Shown: in pieces, positions 20,994-30,889 of the stretch
Layout of the letters: each line of letters begins with the position of its first letter
Numbering within the stretch: position 1 is the first letter of the stretch
Assembly: GCA_015350385.1 (NCBI GenBank)
Contig: WNKI01000004.1
Span: 2,141,149 to 2,205,148 of the forward strand
DNA length: 64,000 nucleotides
Reading direction: 5' to 3'
From: Aculops lycopersici
Lineage: Eukaryota > Arthropoda > Arachnida > Trombidiformes > Eriophyidae
Notes under the pieces: generated by a model
Database searches by the model: none
The model's input: only the letters and a program-made list of their open reading frames with translations
Told to the model about the DNA's origin: nothing
Position numbers and translations under genes: made by a program

Positions 20994-23900
20994 ATGTTGT
21001 CGAGTAAAGCACAGCAGCAACTTATATCCACCGCCACTAGCAATCCGCTTCTGGTTTTGGCGGCCATCCGGCCCACTTCCGGCTCTCACAACCATCAAGT
21101 TCGCCAAAGATTATCGATCAACGTCAAGGAAAATTGCAAAAGGTTTGTGGGCACAACAAGCACTAGCAAAACCGTGCAACCTCAAGAGAAGCATCAGCGG
21201 GCTATTCGTAAGGAAGAGAATGACATCGAAAGCGAGCAAAGACGACTCAGGCAACAGGTGGCTGCCGAGAAGTTTGAGGCTCGAGCTGCGGACATTAAAT
21301 TATGGCACTCAGTTGAGACCATCAAACGACTAGGTCATCGGCTCGCCAAATTAGACCCACTTGATTTGGCAAGACCGCGAAGCATTAACGAGTTAACTTG
21401 GTCCCACTCGCTGATTGACCAATTCAAAGCTAGTAATAGTATTGTAAAGACAAAGCCATATTTAGAGACAAAACAGCCGCTAATGCCAGTGAATGAGTTG
21501 ATAGGCACAGTTATGGGTATTTATGCCAACAATGATTGTGGCCTAGAATTTGCGCATATGAGCAGCGAGGAGGAAGTCGAATGGCTAACTAGCGAGTGGG
21601 AGAAACTGAACGAGTTGTGTCATTTGGACTCAAACAGTCAGCAAAACTTGGCAAAACTTTTGCTCGAGTGCGAGGCCTTCGATCATTTTATGGCCACCAA
21701 GTATCCGACTGTAAAGCGTTATGGTTGTGAGGGCGCCGAGTCCATGCTTGTAGTGTTTGATGAAATCCTACGCCTCTGCCACTTGGGCAACCATCACTTG
21801 CACCCATCTCAATCGACGATGCGAACAAGTAGCTCCACTTACAGTGATGAACTTGCTGAGACTATCGGTCGCATTAGCGATGTCATCATTGGAATGCCAC
21901 ATCGCGGCCGACTAAACCTGCTCGCCTGTCTTCTCGACTTTGACCCAGTGGCCATTTTCAACAAGGCACGCGGCGAGTCGGAGCTGGATTTGCAGAAGGC
22001 TTGGATGGCCAAGGGCGATGTGTTGTCGCATTTGTCCACAAACCTTAGATACGTTTATGGTCTAGATAGCCAGCACATTGGACTCTCTAGGGACACTCCA
22101 GAGCCAGTTAATGTAACTCTATTGCCGAATCCCTCGCATTTGGAGGTGGCCGCACCGATGGCCGCTGGCGCAGCACGAGGCCGGGCACACAACCTGTTGC
22201 ATGGCTACTCGTCGAGCCCAAAATTTTTCATCAACAACCAGGACAAGCAAAGTTTAGGTTCCCTTGAAACTGAAAGTTCCGATTCCACCGATTACAAACA
22301 TTACCTGTCAAATGTATTGCCCATTCAGGTGCACGGCGATGCCTCGGTGGCTGGCCAAGGAATCATTCAGGAGACATTGCAGATGAGTAATCTATCCAAT
22401 TTTACAGTAAATGGATCGCTGCATCTAATTGTAAACAACCAATTGGGTTTCACAACCAGCGCCTCAATAGGCCGCTCGTCTCGCTATTGCTCGGATGTAT
22501 TCAAACTCATCGAGGCTCCAATTATTCATGTTAACGGCCAGAATATCACAAATGTCATTCGAGCCACTCGATTGGCTTTGAGCTATAGGCAGAGGTTCAA
22601 AAAGGACGTTGTGGTAGATTTGATTTGCTATCGTCAGCATGGACACAACGAAATGGACGAGCCGAGTTTTACGCAACCTGTTATGTACTCAAAGATTAAG
22701 TCAAGAAAGTCGATTCCACAATCGTACTGCGATGAGCTCGGTATTGATCAGGAGCAAAGGAAACACATAGCCGACTCGTTCAAGGAAAGGTTACAGGATT
22801 CGCACAAAATGTTGGACCTTCATAAGCCGGACAATGATAATTTCCGTAACTTTGAGCTACCAAATGAATACTACCGCGACCACATTTGCTCATGGCAAAC
22901 TGGATGCGAATTGGAAGTGTTGAGACAAATTGCACTGGATTCCGTTGGCAATCTACCCCAAGGTTTCTCCGTCCATCCAAATCTGGAGCGAGTTCTAATT
23001 GATCAAAGAAGACAAAGATTTCAATCACCTGTCGAGGCGGAGCAGTTGGCCAAGACTCAGGTTGATTGGGCAACAGCGGAGATTTTAGCATTTGGAAGTT
23101 TACTTAAGCAAAATCATTCCGTTCGATTAGCCGGCCAAGATGTAGCTCGGGGCACATTCTCAACTCGGCACGCGATTCTATTTGATCAAAAAACTGAACA
23201 AGCGCACATCCCATTGAACCATATGGACCACCACCACCAAAACCATTATAGAAATGATCTCTCGACCAACTCAAACGCCACCACTAATCACTTTCAAGCA
23301 GCTGGAGATGTGACTACAGGTGGTCAATTTAAGAAGGCAGCCAAATTAGAAGTGGCAAACACAATATTGAGCGAGGAAGCAGCGTTGGCCTACGAGTATG
23401 GTTACAGTACCGAGACTTGCGAGCTTACCATTTGGGAGGCCCAATTCGGAGACTTCCACAATACAGCTCAATCAATTTTGGACACTCTAGTGGCGTCAGG
23501 TGAGAGCAAGTGGCTCAAGCAATCGCCTCTAACGATCCTCTTGCCTCATGGACTTGATGGCGCTGGACCCGAGCATTCGAGTGCCAGGATTGAGAGATTC
23601 CTCCAACTATCATCCTCAAGTGCCGACTCCATTGACACCGAGGCCAAAGTCAATTGGTCGGTTTGCTTCCCCACCCAGCCAAGTCAGTACTTCCACCTGT
23701 TGCGCCGCCAAATTCTTAGGCCCTTCCGGAAACCACTTGTTATTGCCGCACCCAAAATCATCTTCCGCCATCCAGACTGCGTCAGCGAACTGGCCGAATT
23801 TTCACCCTCCGAATCGTTCAAGCCCATTCTAGACGACCCCCTTGTCGATGAAACCACCCGCGATCAAGTGGACACCATTGTTTTGTGCTCGGGTAAGGTT

Positions 23901-24233
23901 TATTTCTCGCTCAAGGAGGAGAAGGTCAAGAATGAAATGAACAATGTGGCTCTGGTTCGCATTGAGGAGTTGTGTCCGTTTCCTATTCACGCCTTAAATG
24001 AGCTTTTCATATCCTATCCTGCAGTCAAACGAAACAACTTTGTCTGGTTCCAGGAGGAGCATAAGAACCAGGGAGCCTATGGATTTGTGGATACACGCCT
24101 AGCAAATATGGCAAACATTAAGTTGCGTTACATAGGCCGAGATGAGAGCGAGTTACCGGCTGTCGGGATCTCGACTTTGCACAAGAAGGAGTTGGAGCAG
24201 GTGATGCGCCAATTCCGATCATTAAGGAGGTAG
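20994..24233 (+). CDS. DHTKD1: 2-oxoadipate dehydrogenase E1 (DHTKD1)
   Basis: 1079 aa, single exon. The N-terminus (to about residue 60) is basic and hydroxylated, fitting a mitochondrial presequence. Family blocks in order: EGAESMLVVFDE (about 245), DVIIGMPHRGRLNLLACLL (about 295), LLPNPSHLEVAAPMAAG (about 373), the ThDP-binding QVHGDASVAGQGI (about 446), NNQLGFTTSA, CYRQHGHNEMDEPSF, VDWATAEILAFGSLL (about 690), GQDVARGTFSTRHA, WEAQFGDF, LPHGLDGAGPEHSSARIERFLQ, and VRIEELCPFPIHAL near the end. These match DHTKD1 better than OGDH. The enzyme decarboxylates 2-oxoadipate in lysine and tryptophan breakdown. It exceeds the usual length of about 920 aa through the long N-terminus and low-complexity insertions near residues 405-435 and 740-780. 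Its last 86 bp and preceding part are copied in rearranged form at about 27747-28260. Confidence 0.96.
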   Translation: MLSSKAQQQLISTATSNPLLVLAAIRPTSGSHNHQVRQRLSINVKENCKRFVGTTSTSKTVQPQEKHQRAIRKEENDIESEQRRLRQQVAAEKFEARAADIKLWHSVETIKRLGHRLAKLDPLDLARPRSINELTWSHSLIDQFKASNSIVKTKPYLETKQPLMPVNELIGTVMGIYANNDCGLEFAHMSSEEEVEWLTSEWEKLNELCHLDSNSQQNLAKLLLECEAFDHFMATKYPTVKRYGCEGAESMLVVFDEILRLCHLGNHHLHPSQSTMRTSSSTYSDELAETIGRISDVIIGMPHRGRLNLLACLLDFDPVAIFNKARGESELDLQKAWMAKGDVLSHLSTNLRYVYGLDSQHIGLSRDTPEPVNVTLLPNPSHLEVAAPMAAGAARGRAHNLLHGYSSSPKFFINNQDKQSLGSLETESSDSTDYKHYLSNVLPIQVHGDASVAGQGIIQETLQMSNLSNFTVNGSLHLIVNNQLGFTTSASIGRSSRYCSDVFKLIEAPIIHVNGQNITNVIRATRLALSYRQRFKKDVVVDLICYRQHGHNEMDEPSFTQPVMYSKIKSRKSIPQSYCDELGIDQEQRKHIADSFKERLQDSHKMLDLHKPDNDNFRNFELPNEYYRDHICSWQTGCELEVLRQIALDSVGNLPQGFSVHPNLERVLIDQRRQRFQSPVEAEQLAKTQVDWATAEILAFGSLLKQNHSVRLAGQDVARGTFSTRHAILFDQKTEQAHIPLNHMDHHHQNHYRNDLSTNSNATTNHFQAAGDVTTGGQFKKAAKLEVANTILSEEAALAYEYGYSTETCELTIWEAQFGDFHNTAQSILDTLVASGESKWLKQSPLTILLPHGLDGAGPEHSSARIERFLQLSSSSADSIDTEAKVNWSVCFPTQPSQYFHLLRRQILRPFRKPLVIAAPKIIFRHPDCVSELAEFSPSESFKPILDDPLVDETTRDQVDTIVLCSGKVYFSLKEEKVKNEMNNVALVRIEELCPFPIHALNELFISYPAVKRNNFVWFQEEHKNQGAYGFVDTRLANMANIKLRYIGRDESELPAVGISTLHKKELEQVMRQFRSLRR

Positions 24234-24374
24234 ATCTTCTCATTGATTTTAATCATGAAAATGTTGATTGAACTTGAGGGAGTAAATGTATTATACAAAT
24301 CAAAATCGTGAAGACTTATTTAATTTTCATTATAACGACTAAATCTTTCAGTGTGTGACACAATGGTAACTTTT

Positions 24375-24560
24375 CCATCGCCACGAGCGCGATTAAATTC
24401 CAATTAGCACTTGGAGTTTACACAATCAAACAATCGATGGGCACCCTGTTTGACGTTTGAGCAAACGCGCATTCCCTTGATATCACACTTCTCCTTACAT
24501 GGGACAAGCTTGTTGATATCAGTGTCAATCTTGTCCCTTATCCACCAACGTAATACTACG
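24375..24560 (-). pseudogene. Chitin deacetylase 3' fragment
   Basis: On the minus strand this reads DINKLVPCKEKCDIKGMRVC followed by SNV, nearly the same as DINKFAPWKEKCDIKGMHVC followed by SNV of the intact deacetylase at 28473-30182. After that it jumps, by a deletion of roughly 215 bp, to sequence matching the 3' flank of the intact gene (24375-24440 resembles 28300-28380). The catalytic domain is absent and a 68-residue open frame (24404-24610) is only what remains. It marks one end of a tandem duplication of the DHTKD1/deacetylase pair. Confidence 0.85.
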
Positions 24561-24637
24561 TAATCATTTGAATGGTTTCCTGCAGTTTGTTGCGCTTGCA
24601 GCCGATCCATAGCTCAGTACACAAAACTAAATCATAA

Positions 24638-26329
24638 TCATAAATAGACATTCATCAGCAAGGATTCGTAATAGTTGATTAGCTCATCGAATTTATCCAA
24701 TATAATCTTGTCCCTCGCCACCAACTCGTCACTGGTGGCCAGTTTCCTCTGACTAATTGGCATTATAACCCGCTTTAAATGCTCCTGATCGATCATCGTA
24801 TTTGGAACCTCTCGCCAAGGCGAGAGTAAGATTTTGGTCTCATAATCGGAATAGTTGCTCTTTGTCGCTGTTGTTGATGTCGTCTGATTTCGTGATTCAC
24901 TAAAATTATTTGAATTGTTGTTGCTGCTATTGGATTGTTGTTGTGTTGGCTTCAGGTAAAGTCTTTGTAGTTTAGGAACTTGATTTGGTTCATTTGGACG
25001 AATCAATTGGGATTTCTTCTCATCCAACAATCCCAAGAGTCTATCGAAACTCTCGACATCGCATAGCACTCTGGAGGTATACTTGTCCAGTTCCTTGTAT
25101 TTGATTGCCACTTGCTTTGTGCTATTGCCACCGGCGGCCAAGACGACCCGTTCCCTGGTCGCATTTGCCTTGATTGATTTGTCAACCCAATCGTAGGTCA
25201 TCTGTTCCATGGCCACACTATAAAATTCAATGTAATGCGATATATTAGTTGTCAATCGTTTCAGCTGTCTTTTTCTAGTTTCCGGATCCTCCACCAGTAG
25301 AGGCTCCAAGTTTGGAATCCATCTTGACCCCTTAATGGCCGAGTCGACTCGTTTCTCATCCAACTCTTTGCTTAAATACTTGTTAATATCTTTAATCAAA
25401 CGCCTAATGTGCACCAAATCACGTAGTGCATTATTTACATGCCACGAGATCCTAATTTCGGTTGCAAATATGGATTCGCTTAGTTTCCTATCTTCGCTAC
25501 TTGAATACACTTCAATGGTTTTATTCGTACTTGAAGCGCCAAGAGGTTGGGAGGTGGTTGGTGCTGGAGTTGTCGTCGTTGTTGTTGTTGTTGAAGTGGT
25601 TATAGTCTCCATTTGACCTGAGTCGATTTCATTGATCAACTGTCGATGATTTAAAAATTGATCAGGTAACATCGAGTGCAAATACTTTGTTCTCATATTA
25701 TACTTGATCTTGTTGTTCGTGGCAAACGAGGTTTTCTTAACGCTCTGTTGCTGTAGCTTGCCGTTTTTAAAAAACTTTTTGCTAACACTTGTCTTTTCAA
25801 TCGATTGGACCTTCATTGGGATCCATTTTGTTGCTTCGGCGAGCATGAACTTCAGCTTGCCACCGGAAATTGATCGCCTATCGCGTTTTAGACTCGACTC
25901 ATTGAAACTTGAGTTACTCGTGGAGTTGGCTAAATTTTGCTCCCTCTCTTGTCTAGCCAACATCTCTTGTCTCGCCCTAACAGCCTCTAGAAACTTGCCT
26001 CTTTGCTGACGATCGGCTTCCAATGCTCGAGCTGACATCAATGGTTTCGGACGAATGATTATATTAACAACGTTGTCGTTTAATGTTTGCTTCCGGCCGC
26101 AAGGGTCTACCCATTTGGGTTCTCGCTCGCTGGTTAGCGGATCCTCAAGAGGCACCAGGGCGACCGAGGAGTCCAAGTTGCAACTCTGCTGACCGAAAGC
26201 GGTCCAGCCGGAAGTGCATCCTGAATAGTCCATCGAGTGGGCTGTTGGCTCGGGCATGGGCTCGCCCCTTGTCATGGAGCTGGCCAGGTAAAGTAGTAGT
26301 AGTAGTATAATCTCTTCGGGCATGTTCAT
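24638..26329 (-). CDS. Secreted protein of unknown family
   Basis: 563 aa, single exon; not recognised. It has an N-terminal hydrophobic stretch (IILLLLLYLASS) fitting a signal peptide, a short Cys-containing part (CTSGWTAFGQQSC...DPCGRKQTL, about residues 38-85), a basic middle, a threonine run (about 240-255, mucin-like), then a long predicted alpha-helical part (about 285-450) rich in K/R/E. N-glycosylation sequons are numerous. A KRDRR site near residue 150 could be a proprotein cleavage site (inference). A second ATG at residue 3 is possible. It lies between the two decayed duplicate fragments of deacetylase and DHTKD1. Confidence 0.7.
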   Translation of the reverse strand: MNMPEEIILLLLLYLASSMTRGEPMPEPTAHSMDYSGCTSGWTAFGQQSCNLDSSVALVPLEDPLTSEREPKWVDPCGRKQTLNDNVVNIIIRPKPLMSARALEADRQQRGKFLEAVRARQEMLARQEREQNLANSTSNSSFNESSLKRDRRSISGGKLKFMLAEATKWIPMKVQSIEKTSVSKKFFKNGKLQQQSVKKTSFATNNKIKYNMRTKYLHSMLPDQFLNHRQLINEIDSGQMETITTSTTTTTTTTPAPTTSQPLGASSTNKTIEVYSSSEDRKLSESIFATEIRISWHVNNALRDLVHIRRLIKDINKYLSKELDEKRVDSAIKGSRWIPNLEPLLVEDPETRKRQLKRLTTNISHYIEFYSVAMEQMTYDWVDKSIKANATRERVVLAAGGNSTKQVAIKYKELDKYTSRVLCDVESFDRLLGLLDEKKSQLIRPNEPNQVPKLQRLYLKPTQQQSNSSNNNSNNFSESRNQTTSTTATKSNYSDYETKILLSPWREVPNTMIDQEHLKRVIMPISQRKLATSDELVARDKIILDKFDELINYYESLLMNVYL

Positions 26330-27746
26330 TTTTAATGGAAGGTGGCGGTTGTTGCTGTTCCTTGCTATTTGATTTTAGTTTATCTGTCATTAATGACAAT
26401 ACACTTGCTGTGTTTTGCTTGACACTTGGACTCACAATACAAATACACACAATTGAGATTTATCCTAAGAACTTGATCTAATTTTGAAAGAACCAACTCT
26501 CGCAAGCTTATATACCTTTCATGTGGGGGCTCTGGATGAAACATGTGACCCGATGTGTTGCATCGTCAATTGGATCGTTAACTAACACGTGCACAACCTG
26601 ACAGGCCAGTTTAATTTGTTGGTTCGTCGAGAGGGATGTAAATTAGATAACTCTGGCAACCATTGGAATATTGGCTCGCGCGCGTTGGTTTTTATGCAGA
26701 TGGATTGACGGATGTCATTTCAATTGCTACCAGGTGAACAGTTTGTAGAACGGGGCCATTGAAGAGGCCAATCGCTTGTTAGTTTTCTCGCGCCACTTGG
26801 CCAACAAAAGTGACAACGACGACGACGACGACGACGACAAACATTCTGGACAAAACCATACGTCTAATGCTCCTACTTGAAGGAAAGATCTGGCAATATC
26901 AAAAAAACGCGCAAAAAACAGTCGCCTCTTTGGTGTCGAGTCTAGTTATCGAGCTTTTGAGTTAGCGAGGAGAGATAAAAATTGGAGCGTGACGAGGGTG
27001 ACTTCTGTTAGTACTCAAGGTCGTGCAGTTTTTCTCTAGAGTGGGTTCCAATTCACCTATAAACCCTTTTGAGTGGACCTCTCCGAAAGCGCGTCTCAAA
27101 TCCACAAGTTGTTTCGTATCTCTTCTATTCTGCTGCTGCTGCCTCAGCTCACGAGAGTAAGAGGACACTACAATGATAAATAAATGAAGACATCACTGCG
27201 AAGAGGCTGTGTAAGTTTTAAATTTTTAAGTGGCGATCGTAAAACTGGGGCACGAAAAATAGAATACACTCGTGGCCTAGTTGTCAAATCATTAGATTCC
27301 TCTTTGATTTATGCGCACAGTTACAGCAGCAATCCAAGCGGAAGGCCGACATCCAATTAGAGAGGTAACGAGAGCAACTGTGCAGGTAAATTCAACTATC
27401 GCCGCCACCACCACCAGCTGCAATGTGTTAACTCAAATGGATGAAGTTTATTGGCTGGAGTCAGATACAAAAGTGTGATTGTGTACAAAATCCAACCGGT
27501 CAAACTAAAGCTTTTCTTGACTGCGGCGCGACAATTGGAATGGATGACTGGCTGGAAAAGAGATGCCTTCCCTAATCGCCAGCAAGAAAATTTGCATGTT
27601 GCATCGAGATGCAAAAATACAGGATTTCCTGGAGTAAATCATAGTGGCTCACAATACTGGCCCAGAAATAGAGATTGTGTCAAATAAAGTTCGTAGGAAC
27701 TCGAGAATGGAAACACAAATAAATCTTCTACCTGTATTTTGAGCGA
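26330..27746. other. Intergenic region
   Basis: No convincing gene. Contains a CGA array (26817-26838) and short frames without family resemblance. Probably the promoter region of the orphan secreted-protein gene on the minus strand. Confidence 0.5.
26817..26838. repeat. (CGA)7 microsatellite
   Basis: About seven perfect CGA units. Confidence 0.9.
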
Positions 27747-28260
27747 CAAAAAGTTGAACCTTCATAAGTCGGATAACTTTGAGATACCAAATGAAATCCA
27801 GTTTGCTCCTGGCAAACTGGATGCGAATTGGAAGTATTGAGACAAATCGCACTGGATTTCGTTGGCAATCTACCCCAAGGTTTATCCATCCATGAACAAT
27901 GTGGCTCTGGTTCGCATTGAGGAGTTGTGTCCGTTTCCCATTCACGCCTTAAATGAGCTTTTCATATCCTATCCTGCAGTCAAACGGAACAACTTTGTCT
28001 GGTTCCAGGAGGAGCATAAGAACCAGGGAGCCTATGGATTTGTGGATACACGCCTAGCAAATATGGCAAACATTAAGTTGCGTTACATAGGCCGAGATGA
28101 GAGCGAGTTACCGGCAATCGAGAAGATCTACCTCCTTAAAGATCGGAATTGGCAAATTACCTGCTCCAACTCCTTCTTGTGCAGAGTCGAGCTCCCATCT
28201 ATTTTAATCATAAAAATGTTGATTTAACTTGAGAGAGTAAATGTCATCAAAAGTGGAATT
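27747..28260 (+). pseudogene. Rearranged DHTKD1 fragment
   Basis: 27747-27892 matches about 22805-22985 of DHTKD1 with many differences, including small deletions. It then jumps over about 950 bp to 27893-28114, which matches 23938-24159 with only two synonymous differences. 28115-28200 is the reverse complement of 24160-24245 (the last coding codons, stop and 3' edge), and 28201 onward resumes the 3' flank in the original orientation. An open frame of about 120 codons crosses it but cannot make a working enzyme: the ThDP core is missing. Confidence 0.92.
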
Positions 28261-28391
28261 TGATTTTCTTTGCGATTACCCAATCTTTAAGTGTGTGACA
28301 CAATGGTAACTATTCCATCGCCAGGAGCGCGATTAAATACCAATAATCACTCAGAGTTTACACAATCCAACGATCGATCTTGATTCATCTG

Positions 28392-28397
28392 TTTATT
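28392..28397 (-). terminator. Polyadenylation signal of the chitin deacetylase
   Basis: Reverse-complement AATAAA 76 bp downstream of the deacetylase stop codon. Confidence 0.5.
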
Positions 28398-28472
28398 TTC
28401 GAATCTCAAGTCTAAATACTGGATGAAACATAGCATTCAAACTTGTATATCATTATAAGATTAGCTTCCGGC

Positions 28473-30182
28473 CTACTTCCTCCTCCTAAAAGCAAAATAG
28501 TCACCTGTTGGATCCTCGAGCCACGGGTAGTTCTGTGGACACTCAGCACAGGTGTGCAATCTGATGGTCTCTCCTGGCAACTCTCTTGTGGTTAGGGCAC
28601 ACTGGTTGACGTTTGAGCAAACGTGCATTCCCTTGATATCACACTTCTCCTTCCATGGGGCAAACTTGTTGATATCAGAGAGCTTGGTAGGCGATTGCAT
28701 CCATTGCAACACTTGGGTCATGGTTACAAAGTAGACATCCTTCTTCTCCAAAACCTCGTCCATCCACTGGCCAAGCGCATCCAAGAACTCTGGGTTCAAC
28801 TGTAGCCACGAGGCGTGGAAGAAGAGTCCTAGTGGCGCTCTGTTGGTCTTGTGGTGGCGTTCGAGGTTGTGGTTTAGGAAGTTGTAAAATTGGTCGCCGG
28901 TCATGATGTTGGCGCAACTGTCCACCATGGCACAACCCGATTGGGTGTCGTCGACTGTCGGGTCGTCGCGTCTATCCAGCTCGTTCATGACCATCTCCCA
29001 AACTGGATGCGAGCGAGACGGACACGATTGGCCGTTTCCGTGACACCTGTGGGGCATGCGGAAGAAGAGAGTGTATGGCCACAAGGGTGGATTGCTCAGG
29101 GGAGCTGTGATGGTTGAATCGTAAAGGAATGCTTGCTCCTCCATCATAAAAAATTGGTTGTTTCCTCCGACTCTCAGGTATGGGGCACGAACTCCCACAA
29201 TTGAGTTGTCGGTGATGTTTGCAAATCTCTCGGTGATCAATCTAACTCCTGCCATCTCCTTAGCCCAAATCTCCTGGCTTGCCTCGGTCCAATACTTTTC
29301 ATTGTCCTTGTGCGTAATTGAATGGGCGGCAATCTCGTGTCCCCTCCTGTGGAGCTCCTGGACGGCCGAGTAGTTGGTATACTTGTGAGATAGGAAAAAG
29401 GTGGCCTTGGTGCTGCAACCGTTTGGATTATTCCTTCCATCCTTGAAGATTTTCTCGTAAATTTCAATGTTGTTATTGTTAACGGCGTCATCAAAACTAA
29501 TCATCACCATCTGAGGCACACTAGCTGGCTCTAGTTTTCCTGGAATCTGAGTTCCGTCTGGTGAACAGAAACAATCCGGCAGGACACATTGCTTTTGGTC
29601 ACAGGGTGGCGCACGATTTGGATCCTTCTCAACGCTACAGGCATTCTCATCGGAAGTATCCTGGCAATCGGCAACTCCGTTACAAAACAGTGTCTTGTCT
29701 ATGCATTCGCCTGAAGCGCAGGCTAGCTTGCCAGTCTCGCAAATTGGCTCATCTGTGGCCAATAATGGTGTCGCTAATTTTGGTTTCTCAATCTGTTGGC
29801 AATTCTTCACATTGTTTCTCCAATCACAGGTTTGTTTATCAACATCAAACGCCAAGCCCGAGGGACACCTAAGCGCCAGCAATCCCTGAACCGAGCATCT
29901 AACTACATCACGACAATCATCGTCCACCGTAAGCCGGAAGTACTCGCTTGGCGAGCGACCTCGGCACAAATCTTGTTCCTGCTCATTGATCTCTCCGTTA
30001 CCGTTGCTCTGTCTCTTGACTATGACATGGGGTGAGAGTAGGGCGTATGATGCAACAGCTGTTAATAATAACAAAGCTAAACTAAATTGACCACAAGCAT
30101 TGAACGCCTGTCTAATATTTGAAAATGACATGGTTGGCTCGTTATTGTTTGATGACTGATATGTAGCTGGTATAATTTTCAC
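28473..30182 (-). CDS. Group I chitin deacetylase (serpentine/vermiform type)
   Basis: 569 aa, single exon. Order: signal peptide (after a likely start at residue 18, MSFSNIRQ, where FSLALLLLTAVASYALL follows; the upstream ATG would add 17 residues), CBM14 chitin-binding domain (about 73-129), LDL-receptor class A domain (about 148-182, CNGVADCQDTSDENAC), then the CE4 polysaccharide deacetylase domain. CE4 motifs are intact: MISFDDA (metal Asp pair), HEIAAHSITH (metal His pair), RAPYLRVGG, LYDSTITAP and LGLFFHASW. The three-domain layout and text are those of group I CDAs, which deacetylate chitin of the cuticle or tracheal matrix. Serpentine versus vermiform cannot be separated by eye. A truncated copy of its 3' end lies at 24375-24560. 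Confidence 0.96.
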   Translation of the reverse strand: MKIIPATYQSSNNNEPTMSFSNIRQAFNACGQFSLALLLLTAVASYALLSPHVIVKRQSNGNGEINEQEQDLCRGRSPSEYFRLTVDDDCRDVVRCSVQGLLALRCPSGLAFDVDKQTCDWRNNVKNCQQIEKPKLATPLLATDEPICETGKLACASGECIDKTLFCNGVADCQDTSDENACSVEKDPNRAPPCDQKQCVLPDCFCSPDGTQIPGKLEPASVPQMVMISFDDAVNNNNIEIYEKIFKDGRNNPNGCSTKATFFLSHKYTNYSAVQELHRRGHEIAAHSITHKDNEKYWTEASQEIWAKEMAGVRLITERFANITDNSIVGVRAPYLRVGGNNQFFMMEEQAFLYDSTITAPLSNPPLWPYTLFFRMPHRCHGNGQSCPSRSHPVWEMVMNELDRRDDPTVDDTQSGCAMVDSCANIMTGDQFYNFLNHNLERHHKTNRAPLGLFFHASWLQLNPEFLDALGQWMDEVLEKKDVYFVTMTQVLQWMQSPTKLSDINKFAPWKEKCDIKGMHVCSNVNQCALTTRELPGETIRLHTCAECPQNYPWLEDPTGDYFAFRRRK

Positions 30183-30333
30183 CGTTACTAGTAAAAATAA
30201 TAATAATTATTATGATATTTGTCTGCCTATTAGTGGTCTATATTAACTAATTAATAATTTGGCGCCTTACTCTATTGCCAGCCAACTTCCTGCCAGGCAA
30301 CTGGTTTCTGTCTTGATGCTATTTGCTACTCGC

Positions 30334-30577
30334 TCTCTCTCTCTCGCTCTCTCTCTCTCTCNNNNNNNNNNNNNNNNNNNNNNNNNNNNNNNNNNNNNNN
30401 NNNNNNNNNNNNNNNNNNNNNNNNNNNNNNNNNNNNNNNNNNNNNNNNNNNNNNNNNNNNNNNNNNNNNNNNNNNNNNNNNNNNNNNNNNNNNNNNNNNN
30501 NNNNNNNNNNNNNNNNNNNNNNNNNNNNNNNNNNNNNNNNNNNNNNNNNNNNNNNNNNNNNNNNNNNNNNNNNNNNN
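30334..30577. other. CT tract running into a 216-bp assembly gap
   Basis: CT dinucleotides from 30334 are followed by N from 30362 to 30577. The gap probably arose at an unresolved microsatellite. Confidence 0.95.
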
Positions 30578-30857
30578 TCTGAAGTTGCTTCACTTTGATC
30601 CACTTCTTGAATAGTTGCCTCTTGGTTGTTCCTAGTTTCATCAATTCCTTTCACACTCATCAACTAAAACCTAAGAGAGATTATCACTCGCTTGGTCGGC
30701 TACCTGTTGCTTCTATTGATTCAAGGACCTCTCCGCGCTACCTGACCACCTCTCTCTATTTGACTCTCGCTCAAGTATCAATGTGTGTAATACTCTCCAG
30801 TTGAAGTAATCTACTACTCGCGCAACCAACACAGGTAGGCCAAACGCAAACACCCTC

Positions 30858-30858
<1 letters not shown>

Positions 30859-30888
<30 letters not shown>
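30859..30888. repeat. (CTT)10 microsatellite
   Basis: Ten perfect CTT units. Confidence 0.9.

Positions 30889-30889
<1 letters not shown>

Noticed and set aside
27862..28227. 121-codon frame as a real small gene
   Set aside because: It is the high-identity DHTKD1 tract running into the inverted segment; no start context, and the enzyme core is missing.
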